DNA of 64,000 nt from Petunia secreta (Eukaryota; Streptophyta; Magnoliopsida; Solanales; Solanaceae): contig JARKIP010000038.1 in assembly GCA_029990175.1 (NCBI GenBank), forward strand, positions 21,955,501 to 22,019,500. The letters run 5' to 3'. Shown here one piece after another: positions 9,978 through 20,134 of the stretch. The translations under genes were made by a program, and so were the position numbers. The notes below the pieces were generated by a model. The model ran no database searches and was not told the DNA's origin. It saw nothing but the letters and a program-made list of their open reading frames with translations. Within the stretch, counting starts at the first letter, position 1. Each line of letters begins with the position of its first letter.

Positions 9978-11525
9978 ATAAATAGTGCTTCTGATGTTTT
10001 GGTACCCAAGCTATCTTGGGTCTTTTATGGCTAGCAACATAAGAGTTCAATGAAATTTTTGGAATCCATCTCCATTTGCTAGTATCAGCCCTTTTTAATC
10101 TACATCTAGCACTCGTGTGACCAAGATTACCACAGCAGTAACATGTAATGCAAGGTTTGGTTTCAGATGCAGTTTTAGTCGACTCACTGCTGGTGAATCG
10201 TAAACTGCCAGGAATAGCCTCGATAAAGGCAGGGGATAAGGGAGTAGCATTTGATCTGATAGAACTTTGACTAGTGGATTTATTTATACCATTTAATTTA
10301 AATTCTAAGTCCTGGACTTCTTGTTGGAAGAAGTCTCGTTCTATTTCACAAACTTCAAATTTGGTTTTCCAGATTTCACCATCCTTCTTAACTTTCGATA
10401 GTTCCTTAAGAATACTTTTCATTTCTTCTAGAGCAGAATCTAAATCCTCTTATAAAGAATTGCAATTTTCACAATCATAATTCCGTACCTTGCTAGAATC
10501 TGCTTCAGCCATGAAGCATATGTTTGCTTCCTCTTAATTATCAGATCATTCTTCATCACTCCATGCAAACAACGCCTTCTTTTTGTTCTTGGACTGCTTC
10601 TTCTTTGCCTCATTGCAGTTGGCTGCAATATGCCCATATTTACCACATTCGAAGCTTCGTCCATCATTTTTCTAGAACTGTTTCTGCGAGAGTTGAATCT
10701 GGGTCTTCCTCTTTGCCTATTTCTTCTTAACAGATTTCCAAAGTTCTTTGACATCAAGGCCCATTCTTCCGCAATATCATCATTGTCGCTAGGAGGGTCT
10801 GTGTTGTCAGCACTGAAGGCAACTTCTTTCTTCTTTTCAGTAGTCTGAGATTTCCTTTGAAGATGCATCTTTTCGAAAGCAATAAGATTACCGTGGAGTT
10901 CATCATAAGACAAAGAGTTGAGATCTCCTCCTTCAATGTTGATAACTTTGGGTTGCCAAACAACAGGTAAACTTCTTAGAATTTTCCTAACTTGTTCTCC
11001 ACTTGTATAGATTTTGCCAAGGGATTTAAGTTCTCCAATCACTTTGCTGAATCTAGCAAACATATCCTCAATAGTTTCTCCATCTTTCATTTGAAAAAGT
11101 TCGTACTCATGAACTAGAAGATTAATTCTAGTTTTCTTAATTTTGTTTGTACCTTCATAAGTAACTATAAGTTTGTCCCACATCTCCTTGGCTATTTCAC
11201 AACTGGAGATCTTTTCGTATTCTTCACCACTTATAGCATTGTATAAAAGATTTTGAGCTTTTGAATTCAATTGGATAATTTCTCTCTGCTCATCATTGTA
11301 ATCATCAATATCAAAAGGAGTTTTAGAGTCTTGCCCTTCAGGTTTCTTGCCTTTGTCCAGAGGTATCTCATATGGCCCCTTGGTAATTACTCGCCAAACT
11401 TTAAACTCAATGGATTTGACGAATGTTTTTATTCTCACTTTCCAATGACTAAAGTGTTGTCCATTGAAATATGGAGGTCGAGAAATAGAGGTTCCTTCTT
11501 GAAATAGAGCCCCAGTGAAAATATG
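9940..11525 (-). pseudogene. copia gag with CCHC zinc knuckle, frameshifted and lacking ATG
   Basis: The gag can be read from about 11525 (GTSISRPPYFNGQHFSHWK) through NSKAQNLLYNAISGEEYEKI, EMWDKLIVTYEGT and MFARFSKVIGELKSLG, the UBN2-type capsid domain. There is no ATG upstream in frame. The first start-like codon, at 11438, is GTG. A frameshift near 10660-10700 disrupts a first zinc knuckle, and another near 10420-10440 precedes a coiled-coil segment and a readable knuckle CYCCGNLGHTSARC at about 10120-10160. Confidence 0.85.
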
Positions 11526-11580
11526 ACCAGAAATGATCTTTTCTCACTTGCTGCAAAGCAAAATAACAGAGATATGTGAG

Positions 11581-11596
11581 ACCTGCTCTGATACTA
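11581..11596 (-). other. primer-binding site of the SIRE-type element
   Basis: On the minus strand it reads TAGTATCAGAGCAGGT, two bases inside the LTR end. It matches the initiator tRNA-Met site except for A instead of G at the second base. Confidence 0.8.
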
Positions 11597-11598
11597 AT

Positions 11599-12471
11599 TG
11601 AAGATATAAGGGGGGTGAATTATAAGTTTTAATCTTATATTTTAGTTTCAGTCGACTATTGAGACGACTAGATCTTAACCAGTGATAAATATCAAACTCA
11701 AGTGCAGAAAGGCAAAGAACACAATCAATTTATACTGTTAAGAACTAAAATGGTTCCTAATCCAGTCCCCTTGGGTCACAAGGGAGTTTTCTCTTCAGCT
11801 CTTAGTTTCTCCAAAGTATAGGATGATGGTTTTCCTTCGTTCACCACCAACGAGACACTTGTATGGTTTTGTTCCTTCGCTCACCACAAACGATACACTG
11901 TTGGTTACACAATTAACCAACTCACTCGACACTAACCTTCCTTTCTCTCTGATCTCTCTTTTCTTTTCTTTTACAGTAGTAAACTCTAAAGGTTACAATG
12001 TTTTCAAGATTTTAAAAGAGAATGCTAGAAAGCTTAAGGCTGTGTGAGGAAGAAAGGCAGCAGCTTGGATATATATATAGCCTCAGAGTCTTCAGCGTGT
12101 GAACAACGTAATTGGCTTGTGGATCCTTTCTTGATATGGAGTGATATTTTCCTTAAATGAAGATATTTATAACCCAAGAGATTTGATCCCTAAAAAGGCA
12201 TTAATTGATTCTTTTTGGGAATAAGGTAAGAGCGTTAAAGGATCTGAAAAATCTTCATGATTCCTTGATATGCGATATTGACTTCAATCAATGAGATCTA
12301 AAGATACATTCAGACCAATCAGAATCTCCTATGCATTACAATCCAGCGTCTTCCCTTCTCTTTCAAAAATAGTCGACTGAATCCTTTTGCACCTGACAAG
12401 CAATGTCACATTGTTCAATTATCAGTCCATGAAATTTAACTATATTGTAATCATCAAAACTGGAGTTAACA
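11599..12471 (-). repeat. 5' LTR of the SIRE-type element
   Basis: 873 bp, matching 3991-4873. It carries a GATATATATATAG stretch (12067-12080), a likely TATA region for the element's transcript. Its outer end GTTAACA abuts the right target site at 12472. Confidence 0.88.
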
Positions 12472-12860
12472 CCCTTCACAGAATATTCAATAGAAATTGG
12501 AGCCAAGGTGTTCAAAGAAGTGCCATATCAGTTTAAGAACAACCATGTGTTTATTAAAAGGTCGACTAGAAATTTTTTGCAGCAATTTGGCCTCATCAAC
12601 CTATTGTATGTCTTCAATATGACATTGGTTCACATTCATGGGTTGATACTGGGCAAGAGGGAATAACACTCATGCCTTGGAATTTTGGAGGGCATATCGA
12701 CATGCATTTTGATAGAATCAATCCGGCTATCGATGTTATGGAAAGATCTAGCTTTGCTAAGGCTTCTAATACAGAAGACTGCATTCTGGATCCTAGGCAA
12801 GTAGAGAAATATTCTGGGATCAGCTTTCCTTTTGATCCTGATGTATGTTTGATACATGAT
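12472..12860 (+). pseudogene. unidentified interior coding remnant, part 2
   Basis: This piece continues the frame broken at 3990 (EYSIEIGAKVFKEVPYQF), shifts frame near 12590-12620, and then reads WNFGGHIDMHFDRINPAID and KYSGISFPFDPDV up to the solo-LTR insertion at 12861. I recognise no family. It is not RT, integrase or RNase H. It may be a captured host-gene fragment or an unusual element-encoded protein. Confidence 0.4.
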
Positions 12861-15800
12861 TGTTGACACCCAATTTTGTCCCGGTCGTGTTAGCTAAAGT
12901 CTAATTATTTTAAATTAAAATTAATTTTGGAAATTAAGGGTAATTGATTGATTTTAAAGAAAAAAGTGGTTAAAATCGCAATGCATGACCCCAGTTTCTA
13001 CCCACCCCGTGCAACCCCCTTCAATTCCTAATTAATCCTAAAAAAGGGGCTAAATCTGTTCTTACATCTCAATTTAGGTTCACTTCTGCAAAGCATTGTA
13101 TACACTACACACACGCATATCCCCTTCACCTTGATCAGAAACCCGTTTCTCACCTCTTACCCGTCTCCCCCAAAACTTCGACCCATTTCCTTAGAATTCA
13201 ACCCGCGATCTCAAATTCCCTTCCCTCCTAGTCACGAATCAGTCCAAATCTCGTACGAATGGTCCCCCACGTTCCGCCACATCATCTTCCCGTACTAGGA
13301 TATAGTTGTATCGATCGTGTGCCTTCATTTTTCGCGGATCAAATCTGGAGCGTCGATTTGGTTTCAAACGGGCAAAATCTTTGAGGATAAGAGGGAAACT
13401 GTACGATCTTTGTGAGGTTGGACTGTTTTCTCCCTTATCCTACAGAGAGAATGTCCATTTTAACCAAATTTGAAATTCAAAATAGCTCACTCGAAAACCC
13501 TAGCTGGAACAGGTATATAATCATCTTTATTCTCATTTTTTTTTGGAAAGCAGGGGAAAGCTTGGTTCCTACATATGTTGTTTGAATCAAGTTATGGATA
13601 GTTCTCTGGTTACATGATTGCTATAGAATTTCCTTTCTTTATGTAAGGCAGTGAGAGTGTTTGCATTTTCTTCTCTAAGGTAGTTTCTTTTATTCCTCGA
13701 TTCCTAGTTCTTTTTTTTCTTTTTCAAGTTTCCAGTTTTTAGCTTCCATTACTTCTGGTTCTATAAAATTTAGCTTCAGTTTTTGGTCTTAAATTTCCTC
13801 TGGTTGTTTCTGTTTGCATAATGAGAATGTTGGTGTCCTAGCTGGATTCTCTGAAGTGAGGGAAGTCTCTCTGTGTGTGTAGATGTTAGTAGTGCAGTTG
13901 TTCTTCAGGCAGTGAGGAGGCAGGGAGTTAAGGGAGCAGTTCAGGCGTTAGAAGAAGTTCAGGATATATGTGCTAGTGTCTGGGTCTGTGTGTGCAGGGC
14001 ATGGAAGTGCTGTTGTATGTATGTAGGTGAGTGAGGGAGTTCAAATAGTATAGTATAGGTTTGCATGTTCAGGAGTTGGGAGGCATTTTTATGAAGTGGT
14101 GGTAGGCTGTAGGAAATGAGTTTTAGGTTCCAGGGGTAGGGCCTGTTTCTGTTTCTTGCATTTTCTCTGATTGTTGTGGTTTAAATGAGGGAGTTCATGG
14201 TGGTTTGTAAAGTATGGTGCTGCAGTGGTTCAGGGAGTTGCATAGCTTGATTTGGAGGCTGTACATAGTGTGAAGAATGTGCAGGTTCCAGGAGCATAGT
14301 GAAGGGTCTGCTGTAGTGATTGTTTTAGAAGCTGTGAGGAGTAGAAATTTAGGGAAAGGTAGGGGTTCGTTTCTGTTTATTGGTGTGCATAGAAGGGTCC
14401 TAGGTGCTGCAGCTGAATCTGGTAGTAGTAAGGAGAGAGTCCTGATCAAGTGAGTAGGGGCAGCAGTGTTGGAGGGGAGATTGTTTTGTGTTGAAGTCTA
14501 GTCCTTGGTCCTCTTTCAGATAGGTAGTGTGTAGGCTGATCATGTCATATTTTGGTTTGTTAAGCTAGGGGTGTTTCATTATTCATGAACTAGGAATTAG
14601 TGAAGAAATTTCAGCCTCTGTTTTGAGAAGAAGTAGATCTACAACTTGCTTAAAATCTGATTAACCTTGTTCATTAGTAATAAATATCCTTTTAAGTTTA
14701 ATTCTCATCAAGTGCCCATTTTTGTTAGGACTATGCCTTAGAGCATAAAATTGAAAGAGTTTTGTAAGATTCGATTATGACTAGTTCCCTTAATACCCAG
14801 GTTAAATGAGTTAGTCAGGTTATTTGGGATAAAACTACTACTTCATTGGATAAAGTTTTCTTATTTCATTCAAGCATGTTTCTTGTCAGGATTGAAATTT
14901 CATTTACTTTGAATTGTTTGGCTAAGACATATCATTTATCAATGCTTGCAAAATTTTATACTCTGCTGCTATTTAATGGTTTCCGTACCAGACTATCTTT
15001 GTTTATTTGGAACCACTTCCCTGAAGTCCGATTCTTTGAAAGAATTTGTTTGTTTATAAATGAGATTCATGCCATGAGATTTCCTCTCTGCCTCTGTTTT
15101 GTTACATGTTTAAATCTACTCTTGAGATGCCCTGTTAATCATACTTTTGTACTAATTAAATGAGTCTTCAGCTTGTGTAAGTTGTTTCGTTCGTTACATC
15201 AATTGTCATCCGGACAATCTTGGTGATCCTGAATTAATAAAATGACATATGTATAGAACTTCCAATTTGCTCACATGTGGGAATGACCTTAGATGTTTCT
15301 CCTCTTGCGTATTAAGCTTGATCTTGCTGTTTTCCGTTTAAGTGTTCCTTGCTTGAGAAAATAATCATACTTGATAGAAGCTTGAGCTAAATTATGGTCC
15401 GATTAGGCACTTAGATTGGTGGTCCTTTGTTGCCAATTGCTTTATCTTTCAGTTTGCTCACTTGATCTATACTCTGTTTGCGTAAAGTTGTTTTATTTCC
15501 TTTTTTTATTGACCAATCCTAATCCTTATCTCGATCTATTTTTTTGCATGAAAACCCTTGGGGACTAGTTGGTTAAAAACTCGACATTGGGAGTGCTAAT
15601 TTGCATTGGAGTCTCATTGGGGTCGAATCCGAGCTCAAGATTCAAGAAGTGAAGATCATAGAAAGTGCTTTGTTGAGCCGCCTATTCTAACTTAGGCTCA
15701 TGGGCATATAATTGTATAAAATTAAATAAATTCAAGGCTCCCATGAGTTTATCAATTTTCGGGTTCTTCTTCTAAACCTCTTCTCTTTCTCAATCCCTTA

Positions 15801-16468
15801 GAATTTGCATGTCATTAGGAATTTCCCCCTTATTAGTTGTAGAATAATTTGTTCGATTATCGATTTATTAATGAATGTTCATTATCTATTGAGGTATTTC
15901 ATGAGTAGTTTATTTCTTTAGAATCTCCATCTTATTTATGAATTGTGAACCTTTTAGTTAAATAGCGCGTGCAATTGAATTCGAAAACGATTAAGCAAAT
16001 AACTTGATTTTAAAATTCAATAAATTACAACTTCTTTCCAATTAATTAGATTTTCTATGTTAGCAAAATTGCAACTTTTTCAAGTCTAAGTTCATTTAAA
16101 TCCCTATTCCTTTAAAGCATAATTTAATGTAATTTTAGAATTTTGGCATTAATTTTAAGGCTTTTAGATTAATTTTTGAAAGTTTCCTTTCTTTAAGCTA
16201 TTTTGTGAAAACCGAAGGATTAACCGTAATTTTACGGATTTTTGAAAGTGCTTTCAAATTGAAACCTTCTTTCGAAAATAACTGAACCTCTGAAAAGACC
16301 ATTTTCTTTAAAACGGAGTGCTTGTACGCACTATTTAATTAATTGGTTCCTAATTCTCCTAAATTAGATGGCGACTCCAAAGAAGGCCCTTTGGAGTCCC
16401 ATATTGTTGAATAATATACCCGAAACCTATCTTTTCTTAAAGAAAGGGTAATTTTTGAGGGTTCAACA
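12861..16468 (+). mobile_element. 3.6-kb solo LTR (or LTR-only element) with perfect target duplication
   Basis: It begins TGTTGACACCCAATTTTGTC and ends GGGTTCAACA, giving short TGTTGA/TCAACA inverted ends, and is flanked on both sides by ATGAT (12856-12860 and 16469-16473). The interior (3608 bp) has no RT, integrase or gag motif. The length and start sequence resemble very long LTRs of Ogre/Tat-type gypsy elements, and a GGCGACTCC stretch near the right end recalls the Ogre primer-binding region, but no second LTR copy is present. A solo LTR formed by recombination is the simplest reading. Confidence 0.8.
16373..16398. repeat. perfect hairpin near the end of the solo LTR
   Basis: GACTCCAAAG and CTTTGGAGTC form a 10-bp perfect stem with a 6-base loop (AAGGCC), about 70 bp before the LTR end. 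It could be a terminator or dimerisation structure of the element RNA. Function is unknown. Confidence 0.8.
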
Positions 16469-16473
16469 ATGAT

Positions 16474-18217
16474 CATTTTGAGAATAGTTGGCTCCACAAT
16501 GAGCGAGGAGTGTTTGATGATATATTTGCGAGGAATTTTTCATCGCCATAGCCTCAAATGCAAATAAGCGCATTGGAACAGTGAGCAAGAGGGCTCTAAG
16601 AACATTGGAACAGTGAGCAAGAGGGCTCGTGCTACTAAAACTCTTAGCTTACCCAAGCTAATTTTGAGCACTTCATTTGCTACTCAAACTCGGGAAGTGT
16701 CTGAGGTAAAATGTGATTCTATTTTCTTTTATTGTGTTAGAGAGTTCAATTTAGATATTATGTCTTTCAACACTTGGATTCAGTTGTGCTTGAATTTTAA
16801 GGAGACGAGTTGCTTCCACTTTTTGCTATCAGATGCCACATAATGGAGCGTTTATGTACTGTGTGCTAACCGCAAATGTTACTACTCAGCATCTATTGCT
16901 TCACTTTCTATTTGATTGTAGTTTGGCTATACTCGTTATGTTGATAGAATTCACAAAATTGGTTCTTGAACCTTCTCTGTCAAATAGAGCAGTCGCAACT
17001 GCAAGCCTTATTCTTGTAGAAGCATTTCCGCTTAGTTTGTATTTTTATACCTATGATCAAGTATTACATGAGGACACGTTGCAAGATTTTGTGAGACCAA
17101 GAATATCTGATAACCATTCTGATCTCTTTACCCGGACACTAGTTTTAGCTGGTGTCACTATTGGCATTCTCCCATTAGTTATATCTCAAGCTGGTGTACT
17201 ACATGTTTATGTCATAAAGACATTTGGAGTGGTTGACTATGCTAGAAAACTTCTTTCTGGAAGTTTGTTGGTGGAAGAAGGAATTATATCAATCAAAGGA
17301 AAGGCTGGATTGCTAAACATAACTCCTTTTACTGCAGTGACTTTTCAGATCAGAGAAGACTATATTGTTAGCATGATACTTACCACCTTAGTTTTCTCAT
17401 TGCTTGAGGTTTTTGAAATTGTCATGGAGCCTTCTAATGATACCTTGTCTGTGCATCAATTAGCGGCGAAATGTCATTGAATGCAGGGTCATTTACAATA
17501 TGCATGTGTATAACCTCTGCTTTGAAACTTTGTTTATAGCTAAAATAAGCCCAAACTAGGTTGATGGCTCTACTGGTGTATATCTCAAACAAATGGCTGC
17601 TAAGGATGACTGGAAAGAAGAGAGAATTGCAGATCTTATCTCCACCGTGCTAAGCTATCGGATGCAATTTTCTTGTCTAGATGAAGCGTTTCACCGAGCT
17701 GGAGAATTTAATAATATGGCTACTATTATCCATGAATTTATTGTCTACCTGAAACTAGAAAATTGTAGTTGCATTCTTGGTCTACACTTATTAGTAAATA
17801 TGCAAATGAGCTGCTGCAAGAGAGTTAATGAAGGACATATTTGGTTGTTGTTCCTATAGAGCTCAAAACTCCATCATCTCTACAAAATGGTGATTATTAT
17901 AGTGATTTTACTAACTCCAAAGCTCTAGTAGCTAACTTAGAATCAGTTTGGGTGTTAGGATTGAGGGGGTTGAACAATTCAGAGGATCTTTACTTCATGA
18001 ATCTAATGCAAACACTGCCTCCTCCGTCCATTTTAAGAAAACACTGCCTAAGTGTTGAACATTACAGAGCTCCACTCCTTTACTGTTGGTGGCTTTATTT
18101 TGGACTTGTTGTCTGCAAACAACATGATGGCTTCACTCTATGGCTTGATATGCCTAACTTGTTTCCATTTCTTAAGTTGAACCTTGAGGACAAGGTTCTC
18201 AATTGGAAAGGGAGTAA
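16474..18217 (+). pseudogene. unidentified interior coding remnant, part 3
   Basis: The frame broken at 12860 resumes here (HFENSWLHNERGVF) and stops soon after. A 215-residue open frame at 16833-17480 is leucine/valine-rich with stretches such as TRTLVLAGVTIGILPLVI that could be hydrophobic helices, but I recognise no family and codon evidence is weak. Further short frames lie at 17593-17859 and 17841-18332. The last ends FLKLNLEDKVLNWKG, a sequence type seen at the 3' end of plant gypsy polyproteins. A 32-bp tandem repeat of CATTGGAACAGTGAGC lies at 16571-16628. Confidence 0.4.
18205..18217 (+). other. polypurine tract before repeat A
   Basis: GGAAAGGGAGTAA lies immediately before TGTTATGAAC and supports repeat A at 18218 as a 3' LTR start. 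Confidence 0.6.
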
Positions 18218-18498
18218 TGTTATGAACTATTCGATGGGCCTAATCGATAGGCTTGTATATAATCTAAGATGGAGTCAAAGAACTAGACATCCCAATAAAA
18301 GTGTAGTGGGTTACAATTGGGACCCATGTTGAGGTACATGGGAGTTAGTATAAGTATTGGTTTGTGCAAGGGAACAAGTTATGAAAAGAGTCAAAATGCT
18401 TAGGAAAAGTCTGATCTATCATCCCCTTTTCTCTGAGTCTCCTCATCCCCATTTCCTATCTTTATCTTAATTTCAGTTAGTCACAGTCCTTAATGTTG
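18218..18498 (+). repeat. repeat A, right copy (putative 3' LTR)
   Basis: About 281 bp matching 3289-3575, preceded by a purine tract. A further 55 bp or so after it, not shared with the left copy, separates it from repeat B. Confidence 0.75.
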
Positions 18499-18554
18499 TA
18501 ATTGTTCATCCATCAATATAGTTTACTGTTTGATTGGACTACTTGTTATATGGA

Positions 18555-18708
18555 GAAAAGATGTGAACTTGTTACCTAATCCAGAAAGTAAGTGATTAAT
18601 TTATAGACAATAAATTTCTAGTACAACTTATTGTTATTCAGCTTTATTGTAAATCTTGATCCAGCATTTGTTATGTGCTTTTTTTTTTTTTTTTAACAGA
18701 GGACAAAT
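18555..18708. repeat. repeat B, right copy
   Basis: Homologous to 3088-3287. CCAGAAA|GTAAGTGATT looks like a 5' splice site and the T tract followed by AACAG at 18697-18701 looks like a 3' splice site. Across the inferred intron a short frame would continue to about 18838 (NNFAKFWGANFLPFH), which I do not recognise. Confidence 0.7.
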
Positions 18709-19477
18709 CTAACAACTTTGCAAAGTTCTGGGGGGCAAATTTTTTACCTTTTCATTTAATACAAGCATGCTGTGATTCAATTTCATACGTGCACATTGTT
18801 CTTGACATGCCAGGCCACCCGGTCTATTCAATTACATGAGATATTTTGTCATTTTCATTTGCCCCATGTTTGTCTTGTCAGAGTTTTTCAAAGTTTCATC
18901 TCATATGCTTGACATAATTACAAATCAACTACCTAGCATATGCCTTTTTCGTTAAAGACGAAGCACATATTTTGTTCATACATTTTAAGCAAAGACCTCG
19001 ACCGAACCAGGCAGAGCACAGAAGTCATTGCTTCTAGAAGTGAGTCTATATAAGATTAGTTATCAATCCATACTATCTATTTTTCAAGGTTTTTGTGTAC
19101 ACATCTTGAGAATATATTTATCAACCTTAATCATAAACGTATTTGTCTAGATTATCATCCATCTCTTCTAACAAGTTCTCTTAATTATAGAATAGAGAAA
19201 AAGTATTAAATTCTTACTTTTTTAAAACGTCAAAAAATTTGAAAAAAATTCCATATAAGAAAACAACCAATATTCGGGACCCACGGTAGAGAGCATTAGA
19301 GTACTATTTCTTGATATTGCTAGAGTAATTGCTTTGGGGTCCTTAACCTAACAAGAGACAATGATGTAATCTTCAATTAATTTTAAACAAAATTAAAATT
19401 GACTGACCCTATTAAATTCTTATCTTGTAAAGTATAAGAAGGAAAACAAATTATCTTTGACTTTATTGAATGCATAG
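18709..19477. other. flank of the Tat element, no confident gene
   Basis: Apart from a short exon-like frame ending at about 18838 (SYVHIVLDMPGHPV), this is AT-rich sequence with no recognisable coding. It ends at the CATAG target site of the gypsy insertion. Confidence 0.5.
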
Positions 19478-20043
19478 TGTATTGGGTAAAAATCGATCTG
19501 TGGTGATTCGCTCCGGTCATGAAAATGGACAACGATCGAACACGTATCGGCGAGCCATAAACCGAAGAAAATCAATGAATCGCCGAAGCCAGGCACCGAG
19601 GTCATCACCGAAGGCAAGCCGTAAGCTGAGCTTCGATGACAGCCACCTCGGTCAAGCAACAGGGCCTTGCCACCGAGGTCAGTTATTCACACCTCGGTGG
19701 ATCCCCTCGGTTCAAGCGGCTTTGCAGCCCACTTTCTCAGCCCATTACCTCGCCCATTAACTCCACCCATAAATGCTCCAGACGTGGGATGGCCATAAAG
19801 AAGTAGTGGGGAACGTGGGATCAGAGCTTGTATCTATAAATAGCACTTCATTTTACATTGTACGGATCCAGAAATTTATACTGAAACTCTGCCCAAATTT
19901 GTACTCACAATTATATATTGAAATACAGTTATTTTTCCGCATTTACATCATTTTTCATGTATTTATTCAACTTTGATACGAAGAATTGCTTATATTCGAA
20001 TTCAAATTCGATTTGTAATCCTAAACTGATTTAGGCCCATACA
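19478..20043 (+). repeat. 5' LTR of the Tat element
   Basis: 566 bp, TG to CA. CACCTCGGTG-like and ACCGAGGT motifs recur in it and across the internal region. CTATAAATAGCAC at 19834-19846 is a good TATA box for the element transcript. Confidence 0.92.
19834..19846 (+). promoter_or_regulatory. TATA box in the 5' LTR
   Basis: CTATAAATAGCAC is conserved in both LTRs (second copy near 30024-30036) and sits about 200 bp before the LTR end, a normal position for LTR transcription initiation. Confidence 0.65.
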
Positions 20044-20046
20044 AAT

Positions 20047-20064
20047 TGGCGCCGTCTGTGGAGA
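20047..20064 (+). other. primer-binding site of the Tat element
   Basis: TGGCGCCGTCTGTGG follows the LTR after three bases. This type of TGGCGCC site is usual in Tat/Athila gypsy elements. I do not assign the tRNA with certainty. Confidence 0.8.
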
Positions 20065-20134
20065 TATAAGCAGTAACGCTTTGTTCCAAAGTTTCACGTC
20101 CGTTTTTCATCAAAGCTTACGGTTCAACAACGTT

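Larger units (their letters stand above)
3991..12471 (-). mobile_element. SIRE/Maximus-type Ty1/copia retrotransposon with a third ORF
   Basis: This element is 8481 bp with LTRs of 883 bp (3991-4873) and 873 bp (11599-12471). On the minus strand the order is LTR, primer-binding site, gag, protease, integrase, reverse transcriptase, RNase H, third ORF, polypurine tract, LTR. The integrase-before-RT order is diagnostic of copia, and the extra ORF after pol with large LTRs fits the SIRE/Maximus lineage. Flanking target bases are CCCAT and CCCTT, one mismatch in 5. Several frameshifts make it non-autonomous now. Confidence 0.9.
3289..18498 (+). mobile_element. old LTR-type element with unidentified interior, interrupted by two later insertions
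   Basis: Repeat A (3289-3575 and 18218-18498) begins TGTTATGAAC in both copies and behaves like an LTR. The right copy is preceded by a purine stretch (18205-18217) and by a NLEDKV coding end, both usual just before the 3' LTR of plant gypsy elements. The interior is only about 2.6 kb once the copia element (3991-12471) and the solo LTR (12861-16468) are removed. It shows no reverse transcriptase or integrase. No primer-binding site or 5-bp target duplication was recognised. Calling it a non-autonomous or decayed gypsy derivative is an inference. Confidence 0.5.

Noticed and set aside
16833..17480. 215-residue hydrophobic frame as a membrane protein gene
   Set aside because: No recognised family, no promoter or splice context, and it lies within a decayed LTR-bounded interior. 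Kept only as an unidentified remnant.
3289..18498. Complete gypsy retrotransposon
   Set aside because: No RT, integrase, protease, primer-binding site or short target duplication was found. Only LTR-like repeats and a 3'-end motif support it.
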